From: Phycisphaerae bacterium
GTDB lineage: Bacteria > Planctomycetota > Phycisphaerae > Sedimentisphaerales > Anaerobacaceae
DNA length: 41,136 bases
Reading direction: 5' to 3'
NCBI GenBank assembly: GCA_021736645.1
Contig: JAIPFM010000009.1
Span: 1-41,136 of the forward strand
Positions 9,007-16,857 of this stretch are shown piece by piece. The stretch's first letter is position 1. Every line of letters begins with the position of its first letter. Both the position numbers and the translations under genes were made by a program. The notes under the pieces were generated by a model. It made no database searches and had not been told where the DNA came from. It saw nothing but the letters and a program-made list of their open reading frames with translations.

Positions 9007-9280
9007 AACTCAATTTAATGAGAAGTTTAGTATGTCGAGCGTGATGGGTGATATAGTGGATTGTTCCTACGCACAAGATGGCGATGAAGTCATGGAAGCC
9101 ATTTTAGAGAATATTCATGCCACACCAATAGGTCGAGTGCTCAAACGCATCAGTACGCTGCCAGAGATTAGAAAGGGCAAGGTGCTGAATTTGAGACGCC
9201 AGATTACTGATGGCACGTATGACGTGTCTGATCGGCTGGATGAAGCATTGGATAGTGTCATGGAAGAGTTGATGTCCTGA
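8999..9280 (+). CDS. FlgM-like anti-sigma-28 factor
   Basis: This is a 93-residue protein whose C-terminal half (about residues 52-91) has the FlgM layout: an Arg-Lys-rich helix (IRKGKVLNLRRQI), the turn DGTYDVSD, then an amphipathic helix (LDEALDSVMEEL). FlgM binds the flagellar sigma factor FliA in the cytoplasm and holds back late flagellar genes until the hook is finished. The length matches FlgM (about 90-100). The start is not certain. The frame is open from 8888, and the ATG at 8999 has only AGAAGAA upstream, but it overlaps a short upstream frame with a strong ribosome site. No other flagellar gene is in the window, so the role rests on the motif alone. Confidence 0.66.
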   Translation: MPETQFNEKFSMSSVMGDIVDCSYAQDGDEVMEAILENIHATPIGRVLKRISTLPEIRKGKVLNLRRQITDGTYDVSDRLDEALDSVMEELMS

Positions 9281-9367
9281 CTTGGACAGCATCATCTACA
9301 CGAGGAGGGTCAGGTTCTAAGGATGCTTCCTCGTTTTCTCGAAAAAGCAGGTCAAGACACTGGGTGA

Positions 9368-9790
9368 TCAATAATCATCGTCAATTTCCATCTCCACGGG
9401 CTGATAACCAGGTTGTCTTGACAATTCGATTTCTCTTTTAAAAGCCTCAACGACGCATTTCTGAATACGTTGCCTGCAAACGGCATTGATCGGATGGGCA
9501 ATGTCAGCGTGGAGTTTGGTTCTGCCTTTGAAGTCCTTCTTGGCCCTGTTGCCCTGTAAGACCTGTCCGCAGGTATTGCAGTACTTTGCCCTAAGGTGGT
9601 TTTTACCGCCACAATTGTCGCAGTGATCGCTCATCTTTCTGGAGGGCATGGCCACGAAATAGCCGCCGCCGCCCTCAATGATCTTGATATCTCGCACTAC
9701 AAATTCGCCGTCCAATGTCAGAGAACAAAAAGCCTTGAGCCGGTCATCTTTGTTCTCAACGAGCTTGACTCTGACCTCACTGATGTCCAT
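9368..9790 (-). CDS. spoVG: SpoVG-family RNA/DNA-binding regulator with inserted zinc ribbon
   Basis: The 140-residue protein has both halves of SpoVG. The N-terminal half runs from [12 protein letters not shown] to [23 protein letters not shown] (residues 1-52). The C-terminal half runs from DIAHPIN to the helix [16 protein letters not shown] (96-121). SpoVG proteins bind nucleic acid and act as global regulators. Between the halves sits an insert of about 40 residues with four cysteines (C57, C60, C71, C74; CX2C-X10-CX2C), a zinc ribbon absent from the Bacillus protein. The tail is acidic (EMEIDDDY). A GAGGAAG ribosome site precedes the start. It follows ispE by 21 bases, recalling the ispE...spoVG neighbourhood of Firmicutes. 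Confidence 0.93.
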   Translation of the reverse strand: MDISEVRVKLVENKDDRLKAFCSLTLDGEFVVRDIKIIEGGGGYFVAMPSRKMSDHCDNCGGKNHLRAKYCNTCGQVLQGNRAKKDFKGRTKLHADIAHPINAVCRQRIQKCVVEAFKREIELSRQPGYQPVEMEIDDDY

Positions 9791-9811
9791 AGTTCTTCCT
9801 CGCTGAAATCC

Positions 9812-10717
9812 TCACCATCGAATGCTGTGTATGATTACACTACAGTAACCTGTCTCCTGAATAATAGCGTTCTGAATAGAGTCTAATTGAACATGACTTG
9901 TGGCCGGGTTGACAATGCAATACATCGCAGATCCGCTACCACTTAAACAGATCCGCCCAATACCTAAGTGTTCAATACTCTCTTTGGCTTTGGTTAGTCC
10001 TCTTTCCAATCCAAAGCAAGCATCCGAAAGCATATTTGCGCACAATTTTGCAGCAAAATCAATTCTGTTTTCTTTGATGTGACTATTAATTTCCTGATGA
10101 AGTTGGGTGTATTTATCATGGTTGTGGGTGTAGGCACTGTAAACTCTTGGAGTTGAAACACTTATATTAGGAAGTATCAGGATGGCCGTGAAATCAAAAA
10201 AAGTGTGTATCGGGTCGATTATCTCACCCTTGCCTGTACAGTAGGACAGTGGCCCATACATAAAGAATGCCACATCACTGCCAAGTTTTGCCGCCAGATT
10301 GGCCAGTGTCTCTTGGGAAAGACCCAGGTCTAAGAGATGGTTTATACCGATCAATGTGGCGGCTGCATCACTGCTGGCAGAACCAAGTCCTGTGCCTGCC
10401 GGAATATGCTTGGTCAAGGTCAAGGTGAGGGAGGGTTCCTGCTTGCAGTAATGGCAAAGGAGTTCAGCGGCCTTGTAGACCAGGTTATCCGGTCCGTCCG
10501 GGGCCCAATGAGGGCCTTTGCAGGTGAGGTGTATACCTGGTGTGCTGGATCTGTTGATCAGTAATTCGTCATAATAATCGACCTTGGCCATTATGGTTTC
10601 AATGTTGTGGAAACCATCTTCACGTTTTCCGGCAATGAGCAGGCTGAGGTTGACTTTGGCTGGGGCCCGGACAAGCAGGCCTTGTGCTGTGGTTTCAAGT
10701 TGAGGTTTTTGGCTCAT
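9812..10717 (-). CDS. ispE: 4-diphosphocytidyl-2-C-methyl-D-erythritol kinase IspE
   Basis: IspE phosphorylates CDP-methylerythritol in the MEP pathway to isopentenyl diphosphate. The 301 residues show the GHMP-kinase order: APAKVNLSL with the catalytic Lys21, the ATP loop PAGTGLGSASSDAAA (106-120), KLGSDVAFF with Asp148, and the late motif LSGSGSAMYCI. The length is typical. Its ATG overlaps the stop of the DUF368 gene by 4 bases (ATGA), so the two are translationally coupled; spoVG follows 21 bases later. Isoprenoid supply feeds undecaprenyl phosphate, the substrate of the DUF368 protein, so the pairing makes metabolic sense. Confidence 0.96.
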   Translation of the reverse strand: MSQKPQLETTAQGLLVRAPAKVNLSLLIAGKREDGFHNIETIMAKVDYYDELLINRSSTPGIHLTCKGPHWAPDGPDNLVYKAAELLCHYCKQEPSLTLTLTKHIPAGTGLGSASSDAAATLIGINHLLDLGLSQETLANLAAKLGSDVAFFMYGPLSYCTGKGEIIDPIHTFFDFTAILILPNISVSTPRVYSAYTHNHDKYTQLHQEINSHIKENRIDFAAKLCANMLSDACFGLERGLTKAKESIEHLGIGRICLSGSGSAMYCIVNPATSHVQLDSIQNAIIQETGYCSVIIHSIRW

Positions 10718-11667
10718 GGTTTTTTCTTGGGTTTATTGGGTGGGCAAGCCAGGTATTCCATGATCCAGATACTTGCCACACCGATGACCATGATTATCAG
10801 CGCGATGATCACCTCTGAAGAAAAGCCGTCAGGTAAAATGGGCAAGTATTTGAATACCACGGGGTCCCCGTCCTTGAGAAGGGGTTCACCCAGGTCGTTG
10901 AGCTTGAACACGGTCTCTTTCCAGGGCCATATAATCAGGAGTGAGCCTGTGATAAATCCAGTTAAGGTGGCAATGGTTTGATGTTTATAGCGGTCCATGA
11001 TCCAGGACAGGATGTGTGAGAAGCCGACCAGCCCTATGCCGCATCCCAGGAGAAAAGGCAATAACAGACCGAGTTTGAAACCGCTGATGCCTTCGAACAC
11101 AATGAGTTCATAATTGCCCATGAGGATGAGCACGAACGAACCTGAAATACCCGGCAGGATCATACTGCAAATGGCAATAACGCCACACAAGAACACATAC
11201 AGCGTATGCCTGTTTTCTACTGCAGGATTGGCATAAGTCAAGGTCACGGCAAAGGCGATGCCGCCTAAGCACAGCAGGCTGTTCAGGAGCGTCCATTTTT
11301 CAACCGACTTACCCACAAAGTACACGGACGCCAGGATCAGGCCAAAGAAATAGGACCAGATATAGACTGGGTAATCTGAAAACAGAAACTCCAGGAGTCG
11401 GGCCAGAGAGAGGATCGCAATCACCACACCCAGCATCAGGGGCGCCAGGAAGCCCAGGTCAATGTGTTTGGCAAGGTCCTTGAATCGGCCGGAAAAAAGG
11501 TACTTCAGGGCCGTGATATCGCAGGATTTAATGGCATGAATCAGTCGTTCAAAGACGCCGGTGATGATGGCAATGGTGGCGCCTGAAACGCCTGGAATGA
11601 CATTGGCTGTACCAATGCCCATACCCTTCACAAGTGTGATGGTTTTTGCTTTTAGTGTCTCGTTCAT
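10714..11667 (-). CDS. DUF368/PopT-like undecaprenyl phosphate translocase
   Basis: This is a polytopic membrane protein of 317 residues in the DUF368 family. Members of the family (PopT) were reported as flippases that return undecaprenyl phosphate to the inner face of the membrane for reuse in wall synthesis. The diagnostic GTANVIPGVSGATIAIITGV lies near the N-terminus. A second copy of the motif, CSMILPGISGSFVLILMG, lies in the middle, consistent with an internal duplication of the fold. About eight to ten hydrophobic helices are visible. The frame extends to 11751. The ATG at 11667 starts the usual family N-terminus (MNETLKAKTITLVKG) and is preferred. Its stop overlaps the ispE start. Confidence 0.88.
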   Translation of the reverse strand: MNETLKAKTITLVKGMGIGTANVIPGVSGATIAIITGVFERLIHAIKSCDITALKYLFSGRFKDLAKHIDLGFLAPLMLGVVIAILSLARLLEFLFSDYPVYIWSYFFGLILASVYFVGKSVEKWTLLNSLLCLGGIAFAVTLTYANPAVENRHTLYVFLCGVIAICSMILPGISGSFVLILMGNYELIVFEGISGFKLGLLLPFLLGCGIGLVGFSHILSWIMDRYKHQTIATLTGFITGSLLIIWPWKETVFKLNDLGEPLLKDGDPVVFKYLPILPDGFSSEVIIALIIMVIGVASIWIMEYLACPPNKPKKKP

Positions 11668-11794
11668 CCCTATCCCAATTAAAAGGTGATTTAAGTTCGT
11701 TCGGAAAATCCAGAGGCTGACCACATTAGGCGTCACAAGGGGGATTGTCAACTCAATTCAGTGTCTATTGATTGGCAGGGCACAGGCAATGAAC

Positions 11795-11827
11795 AAACAC
11801 ACCGCAGGTCATTCCTGCGGTGTGTTT
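11795..11827 (-). terminator. Terminator hairpin enclosing the stop of the AsmA-like gene
   Basis: A perfect 14-bp stem (AAACACACCGCAGG with CCTGCGGTGTGTTT) has a 5-base loop. On the minus strand the last codons form the left arm, the TGA is at the loop, and the stem ends in a weak T-rich run (GTTTGTTC). It closes the murA-mscS-DUF481-AsmA operon. Confidence 0.75.
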
Positions 11828-12639
11828 GCGTCTTTGTTCTTTTTGAATAGGAGCCCGTCGATGAGTGAACCGCCCATCTTTTCCGCCCCCTTGATGAGTG
11901 AGCCACCTACCCCGGCGCCTGTCGACAGAAGATGTTTGCCCAAATCTGTGGTGGTGCCCAGCGCCGCGCCTGCGGCATTGACCAGATCATCAGGCAGGAT
12001 GCCGATGGCCTGTTGAACAATACCACCCACAATCGCCAGGATGATCCGGCTGGTCAGTTTTGCCATGTTCAAGGGTTTGTCTTCGCCGAGATTCGTCAAG
12101 CGCATGGGTGCCAGTTTCAGGGGGACTGTATCGATCTTCCCGGGCAGGGGGATCAATTTCACCTTGACTGTAATGTCCGAGATGTCCAGGACCTCAATCA
12201 CCATCTTCTTCCCGGAAGGCTGGGCATCTGCCTGCTGGTTGATGGTGTTCACGATCTCCTGTATATTGGTGGTCAGGCCTTTTTGCTCCATCACCACGCG
12301 CACACCCTTGAGTTCCATATGCTCCACTCGAACCGTATCAGTCAGGAGCGTCTCTGTACGGAGTGCAATATCCGCGTGCTTCAGATCCAGGAAGATCTGG
12401 TTCTCGTAGCCTTCGGGATTCTTTACGACCAGATCATCAAGGGTCATCTGCCCCCGGAATGGAGACAGTTTGACCGTTTTGAGTGACACGTCAACACCCA
12501 GGGCCTGGGATGCGCCCATTGAAATGGCCTTGCCCACGGTGCTGTTGGTAAAGAACATGACCGCCACAAAGGCGATAAGCAGCGCAACAACCAGCACCGT
12601 GACCGTGATGGCAAACACTCTGGCGAGTTTCTTCTTCAT
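11809..12639 (-). CDS. AsmA-like membrane-anchored envelope protein
   Basis: This 276-residue protein has an N-terminal membrane anchor (MKKKLARVFAI followed by about 23 hydrophobic residues). An AsmA/DUF748-like stretch follows: ALGVDVSLKTVKLSPFRG, then DDLVVKNPEGYENQIFLDLK, then a segment on effects of alleles of beta strands (VRVEHMELKGVRVVMEQKG). AsmA-like proteins sit in the periplasm and are linked to lipid transport to the outer membrane. This one is much shorter than full AsmA or TamB. The C-terminal part is Gly-rich (STGAGVGGSLIKGAEKMGGSL). The start at 12639 is preferred over 12678 because it gives a clean Lys-rich N-terminus. It follows the DUF481 barrel gene by 16 bases. The family assignment is by pattern only. 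Confidence 0.7.
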   Translation of the reverse strand: MKKKLARVFAITVTVLVVALLIAFVAVMFFTNSTVGKAISMGASQALGVDVSLKTVKLSPFRGQMTLDDLVVKNPEGYENQIFLDLKHADIALRTETLLTDTVRVEHMELKGVRVVMEQKGLTTNIQEIVNTINQQADAQPSGKKMVIEVLDISDITVKVKLIPLPGKIDTVPLKLAPMRLTNLGEDKPLNMAKLTSRIILAIVGGIVQQAIGILPDDLVNAAGAALGTTTDLGKHLLSTGAGVGGSLIKGAEKMGGSLIDGLLFKKNKDANTPQE

Positions 12640-12655
12640 ATGGGAGTTCTCTGTC

Positions 12656-13669
12656 CTAGAAATCAAGGCCAATGCCAAGGATGTACTTCACATCCGTACT
12701 GCCTTTGGTCGGGGCCGGCGTGGCATCATAATTGAACAGGGCCTTCAAATTGGCGAACATGCGAGGCGAGAAGTGGGCTCTCAGTTCTCCACCTGTGGTT
12801 AAATAATAATCTGAGACCTTGTTCGTGCTGGGGTAATAGGTGAGGTCATGGATAAAGTCGACCGTGTCTGTGATCTTGTGTTCCAGGTTGTATCCGGCCT
12901 GTGCAGACAGCTCGCTGTTTTTGGTGCTCCCTTTGTATTGTTCGTAGAGTGACGCACCACCAAGCTCGAACGACATTTTCGTTTTTGGTGTTTCAATCCA
13001 TTGCCAGCCTGCACCCGCACCGATCACCATCCTTCGGTCCAGAAGCGCCACGGCATCACGCTCGTATCGGGCATCCAGGAATCCATACCATTTGGTGGTG
13101 ATAAAATAGTCATACTTGGCCTTGGCACGCCACCAGTCCTCAGTCGTGTTCTCCACACCGGCATTGTTTTGAACGCCCTTGGCATAATCGCCACTCACAG
13201 TCGTTCGATCGATTTCTGTGCGTTTCTGGGCTCTGAAGCTTGCGTTCTGATTGTCTGTCTTTGTATTGCCATGCGTGGAGGTGACACCCACGCTCACCTG
13301 TCCTACCCACTTGGCTTTGGGCGGGGCAGGAGGATTGATGGCTGTGATATCTGCCGTATTCATGGATTGTGTTTGAAGCGCACTGTTTGAAATCGAGAAC
13401 TGATCCCCTTCATCGGAAGAAACCCGGCAGTGCAGCACGGTACCGTCTTTGAGATGAATGGTCAGGAGTTTATCACTGGAAAGAGTGCGAATATTGGACA
13501 GATCGATGGTCACTTCACCGGCGAGATTTGATTTAAACACCATTTTGCTGTCTGTCAGTTTTACGATGGTGCCTGTGATCGTGTCACCGTTTTTTAAAAT
13601 GACTTGATCTGCCCAACACGCAGATCCAAACACACACAATAAAATAAGCAACCCAAGTTTTCGAATCAT
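12656..13669 (-). CDS. DUF481 (YdiY-like) outer-membrane beta-barrel protein
   Basis: This is a 337-residue exported protein with a signal peptide (MIRKLGLLILLCVFGSACWA). Its N-terminal domain begins DQVILKNGDTITGTIVKL, a small SH3-like fold often seen before DUF481. The C-terminal part, from about residue 120, has alternating strands typical of a DUF481 outer-membrane barrel (VGQVSVGVTSTHGNT, KAKYDYFITTKWYGFLDARYERD). It ends in Phe (YILGIGLDF), as expected for a substrate of the barrel-assembly machinery. This supports a diderm envelope. It is in an operon 41 bases after mscS and 16 bases before the AsmA-like gene. The function of DUF481 proteins is not well known. Confidence 0.85.
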   Translation of the reverse strand: MIRKLGLLILLCVFGSACWADQVILKNGDTITGTIVKLTDSKMVFKSNLAGEVTIDLSNIRTLSSDKLLTIHLKDGTVLHCRVSSDEGDQFSISNSALQTQSMNTADITAINPPAPPKAKWVGQVSVGVTSTHGNTKTDNQNASFRAQKRTEIDRTTVSGDYAKGVQNNAGVENTTEDWWRAKAKYDYFITTKWYGFLDARYERDAVALLDRRMVIGAGAGWQWIETPKTKMSFELGGASLYEQYKGSTKNSELSAQAGYNLEHKITDTVDFIHDLTYYPSTNKVSDYYLTTGGELRAHFSPRMFANLKALFNYDATPAPTKGSTDVKYILGIGLDF

Positions 13670-13710
13670 GCTGATCGTCCTTTCTTTGATGGAAAATTAC
13701 CCATGCTAAC

Positions 13711-14628
13711 CTAGTTCTTAGCCATGGCATTAGGGGTTTTGACGTGGACATCCCGCTGCGGGAATGGAATGGTAATGTCATTGGCATCCAGAGCATTTTT
13801 GATCTGTTCGGTCAGTTGAAAGTACACGTTCCAATAGTCATCCTTGTTGACCCAGGGACGCACCACAAAATTGACACTGCTGTCTGCCAGTTCCGACACG
13901 GCAATCGTGGGAGCCGGGTCCTGAAGCACGCGTTCATCTTGAGAAAGCACAGTCTGGATCACCTTTCGTGTTTTTGCGAGATCGTCGTCATAGGAAACAC
14001 CGATGACCATGTCCACACGACGCGTGCTGTTCATCGAGTAGTTTTTTATGCTGCCGCCAGTGACCTGTGAGTTCGGCACAATGATCCGGACATTGTCCGG
14101 AGAGTTCAGAATGGTATTAAAAATCTGGATCTCCTGGACTTTTCCTTTGGTGCTGCCGATTTCCACAAAATCACCGACGTGGATCGGCTTGAAGATAATC
14201 ATGAGGACGCCTGCTGCAAAATTTGACAATGATCCCTGCAGGGCCAGCCCGATGGCCAGACCGGCCGCGGCCAGCACGCTGACAAAGGACACGACGGGTA
14301 TGTTCAGCGTTTGCAGGGCAGCCAGCACCACAAATACCATCATGCCGACAAAGGCCAGATGTTCGGTGAATCCCACAAGCATGGGATCCGTTTTGGCCTT
14401 GACCATGGCCTTGTTGAGCCATGCCGCGAGGAGCTTGGCGACAAGGCGTCCCACAATCAGAATTAAGACGGCACCCACGATTTTGAGGCCATACTGTGTC
14501 AGGATGTTTGACAGGGTGGTGATTGCCACGTGCGCCAGATCCATGGCTTTTTCAGCCTGATCATTGATGTTGAACGAATTACTGTCTGTTTGCGCAAGCA
14601 CTCGGCTTGTCCGTATATAGCTAAGCAT
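13711..14628 (-). CDS. Small-conductance mechanosensitive channel, MscS family
   Basis: This 305-residue channel releases solutes on hypo-osmotic shock. Three membrane helices are visible. The pore helix carries the Gly/Ala-rich pattern VLAAAGLAIGLALQGSLSNFAAGV, which is the MscS TM3 signature. The beta domain follows (FKPIHVGDFVEIGSTKGKVQEI, then NTILNSPDNVRIIVPNSQV), then the C-terminal vestibule domain ending in IPFPQRDVHV. The size is close to E. coli MscS (286). A short N-terminal extension of about 30 residues may reflect a start further downstream. It sits 27 bases after murA, so wall synthesis and osmotic safety may be co-transcribed. Confidence 0.93.
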   Translation of the reverse strand: MLSYIRTSRVLAQTDSNSFNINDQAEKAMDLAHVAITTLSNILTQYGLKIVGAVLILIVGRLVAKLLAAWLNKAMVKAKTDPMLVGFTEHLAFVGMMVFVVLAALQTLNIPVVSFVSVLAAAGLAIGLALQGSLSNFAAGVLMIIFKPIHVGDFVEIGSTKGKVQEIQIFNTILNSPDNVRIIVPNSQVTGGSIKNYSMNSTRRVDMVIGVSYDDDLAKTRKVIQTVLSQDERVLQDPAPTIAVSELADSSVNFVVRPWVNKDDYWNVYFQLTEQIKNALDANDITIPFPQRDVHVKTPNAMAKN

Positions 14629-14655
14629 GGTCAGATTCCTTACTAAAAACAGTCT

Positions 14656-15927
14656 CTAGGCTTTTTCGCGTACGATATTGGCACCCACGGGGTTCAGCTT
14701 CTCTTCGATCCGTTCATACCCGCGGTCAATGTGGTAGACACGATTGATCACAGACGTGCCATGGGCTGCCATGGCCGCCAGGACCAGGGCGGCTGAGGCC
14801 CTCAGGTCTGAGGCCATGACCGGAGCGGCAATGAGTTTTTTGACACCGGCCACAATCACACAGGGGCCTTCTTTTCTCAGGTTGGCTGCCATACGATTCA
14901 GTTCTGCCACATGCATGAAGCGGTCCGGAAAGACCTTTTCAATGACCACGCTGTTGCCCTCTGCCAGGGCGAGCAATGCCATGAACTGGGCCTGCAGATC
15001 CGTGGGAAAGCCCGGGAACGGATGTGTGGTCACATCCGTGGCTGCCACGTGTCTATCCATGGCCACGCAGCACCCCTCATCGCTGGACTCGATGGTCACG
15101 CCCAGAGATCGCAGCTTGTGCACGACTGCCATCAAGTCGCCCATGTGACAATTGGTCAGGGCCAACTCACCGCGTGTAATGGCAGCACCTATCATAAAGG
15201 TGCCTGCTTCGATCCGGTCCGGAATCACGCGGTGGGTCACTGGGGTGAGCGTGCTGACACCTTCGATGGTCAGTCTGGGTGAGCCGATGCCCGAGATCTT
15301 TGCCCCCATTTTGTTGAGACAATGGGCCAGATCCGTGATTTCAGGTTCACAGGCAGCAGATTCGATGACTGTGATACCTCTGGCCAGTGTGGCGGCCATG
15401 AGTACATTGGCCGTGCCCAGGACTGTGGAGCCAAATGGGCCGCCCAGGAAGATTTCTGCCCCTTTGAGGCCTCCCTTGGGGGCATCAGCCACCACGTTGC
15501 CGTTTTCCAGATGAAATTTGGCACCGAGCTGTTCCAGACCGCTGACATGGATATTGATGGGTCGGTCTCCAATGGCACAACCGCCCGGCATGGACACCTC
15601 GACCTTACCGCATCTGGCCAGCAGGGGGCCCAGAATACAGATACTGGCGCGCATGCGTCTTACAATTTCATAGTCGCCCACCGGTCGGGTAATGTTGGTG
15701 GCATCGATCTGGACACTTCGGTCCTGCAGCGTGGTCACCGGACAGCCCAGTTCTCCGAGCAGGTCCTTGAGCACCGTAATGTCTGACAGATCCGGCACGC
15801 CCTGGATCGTGGATTTTCCCGGTGCCAGCAGGCAGGCGGCCATGATCGGCAGGGCTGCATTTTTTGAGCCGTTGACTTGTATATGACCTTTTAACTGCAC
15901 CGGTCCCTGGATACGAAATACGTCCAT
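14656..15927 (-). CDS. murA: UDP-N-acetylglucosamine 1-carboxyvinyltransferase MurA
   Basis: MurA catalyses the first committed step of peptidoglycan synthesis, adding enolpyruvate from PEP to UDP-GlcNAc. The 423-residue protein begins with the substrate-binding Lys22 (NGSKNAALPIMA), has the VRRMRASICILGPLLAR segment, and keeps the active-site Cys117 in PGGCAIGDRPI. That Cys is the fosfomycin target, so no intrinsic Cys-to-Asp resistance is seen. Later motifs include DRIEAGTFMIGAAITRG and FPTDLQAQFMALL. The length is typical (about 419). An AGGGAATTAGGGC ribosome region precedes the ATG. It heads a minus-strand operon with mscS, DUF481 and AsmA-like genes. Its presence indicates a peptidoglycan wall, consistent with current views of planctomycetes. 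Confidence 0.97.
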   Translation of the reverse strand: MDVFRIQGPVQLKGHIQVNGSKNAALPIMAACLLAPGKSTIQGVPDLSDITVLKDLLGELGCPVTTLQDRSVQIDATNITRPVGDYEIVRRMRASICILGPLLARCGKVEVSMPGGCAIGDRPINIHVSGLEQLGAKFHLENGNVVADAPKGGLKGAEIFLGGPFGSTVLGTANVLMAATLARGITVIESAACEPEITDLAHCLNKMGAKISGIGSPRLTIEGVSTLTPVTHRVIPDRIEAGTFMIGAAITRGELALTNCHMGDLMAVVHKLRSLGVTIESSDEGCCVAMDRHVAATDVTTHPFPGFPTDLQAQFMALLALAEGNSVVIEKVFPDRFMHVAELNRMAANLRKEGPCVIVAGVKKLIAAPVMASDLRASAALVLAAMAAHGTSVINRVYHIDRGYERIEEKLNPVGANIVREKA

Positions 15928-16031
15928 GCCCTAATTCCCTTGAAAAGCGGGGTTAGTTCTGTTTTATTGCTTACAATTATTGGCAATCAATCTAATGCAA
16001 GCTGAACAGGGATGCAACCATTGGTTCAAAA

Positions 16032-16838
16032 ATGATGACAGTCGCAGACAATCTATTCAATGTTGCTGGCGTGATGCTGCTGGCAGCCTGGCTGCTCAAG
16101 ACGTCTCTGGGCCGAACCGCGCTGGCCCATGCGCCGGTGCGCAGGACCAATATGTCGCCCCTGATGATCCTGCCCGCGCTGATTGTATGGCAGGGCCCCA
16201 CTGCGCTGGCCATCGCCATGGTGACGCCGGTACTCACCGGCCTGCCTGAATGGATCCACTGGGTCGTCAGAAATGTGGTGATGAGCCTCGGTGCCTTGGG
16301 TGCAGCCTTTGGATTTGGCATGTTGTCCTGGTATACGTTTGCCAGACGCCTCAAGGGACTGGGGCTTGGGTTCAGGCATTTGCGGCGGGACTTTGTGCAG
16401 GCCCTGATCATCCTTTTTTGTATCATGCCTGTGATTCTGGCCATGATTGTGAGTGTGCAGCATTTAGGTCAGTATCTCAAAGGCCCTGACTATAAAGTGG
16501 CCCAGCACCAGGAATTGGAGGTTCTGACCACGTACCCCCAGAGGTCGTTGAAGATCTCGGTGGCCTTCGTGGCCGTCCTGGCAGCGCCTCTGGTGGAGGA
16601 ACTGCTTTTTCGGGGGCTCATCCAGACCCTGATTCGGTCCTATATCGGGCGACCCTGGCTGAGCATCGGTCTGACCTCTGTCCTGTTCGCCATCATACAT
16701 GACCAGTCTGCGCATTGGCCTGCGTTGTTTTTCCTGTCCATGGCCATCGGGTATGCGTATGAAAAGAGCGGATCATTGTGGCAGTCCATATTTATGCACG
16801 CCATGTTCAATGGCATGTCGGTGTTGGCCTTTATGTAA
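16032..16838 (+). CDS. CPBP-family intramembrane metalloprotease
   Basis: This is a 268-residue polytopic membrane protein of the CPBP (Abi/CAAX protease-like) family. The three family motifs are present: EELLFRG with Glu189, Glu190 and Arg194; FAIIH with His223; and the third motif around FMHAMFNG with His256. Bacterial members are linked to prenyl-protein processing, bacteriocin self-immunity or membrane-protein cleavage, and the substrate here is unknown. It is divergent from murA and is followed 19 bases later by uup, so the two may share a transcript. The ribosome site is weak (GGGATG well upstream). Confidence 0.88.
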   Translation: MMTVADNLFNVAGVMLLAAWLLKTSLGRTALAHAPVRRTNMSPLMILPALIVWQGPTALAIAMVTPVLTGLPEWIHWVVRNVVMSLGALGAAFGFGMLSWYTFARRLKGLGLGFRHLRRDFVQALIILFCIMPVILAMIVSVQHLGQYLKGPDYKVAQHQELEVLTTYPQRSLKISVAFVAVLAAPLVEELLFRGLIQTLIRSYIGRPWLSIGLTSVLFAIIHDQSAHWPALFFLSMAIGYAYEKSGSLWQSIFMHAMFNGMSVLAFM

Positions 16839-16857
16839 TCTTTTGGAACGATCAAGT

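Noticed and set aside
16699-16857. N-terminal extension of uup inside the CPBP protease gene
   Set aside because: The extension overlaps conserved protease codons and is unlike Uup; the ATG at 16858 fits.
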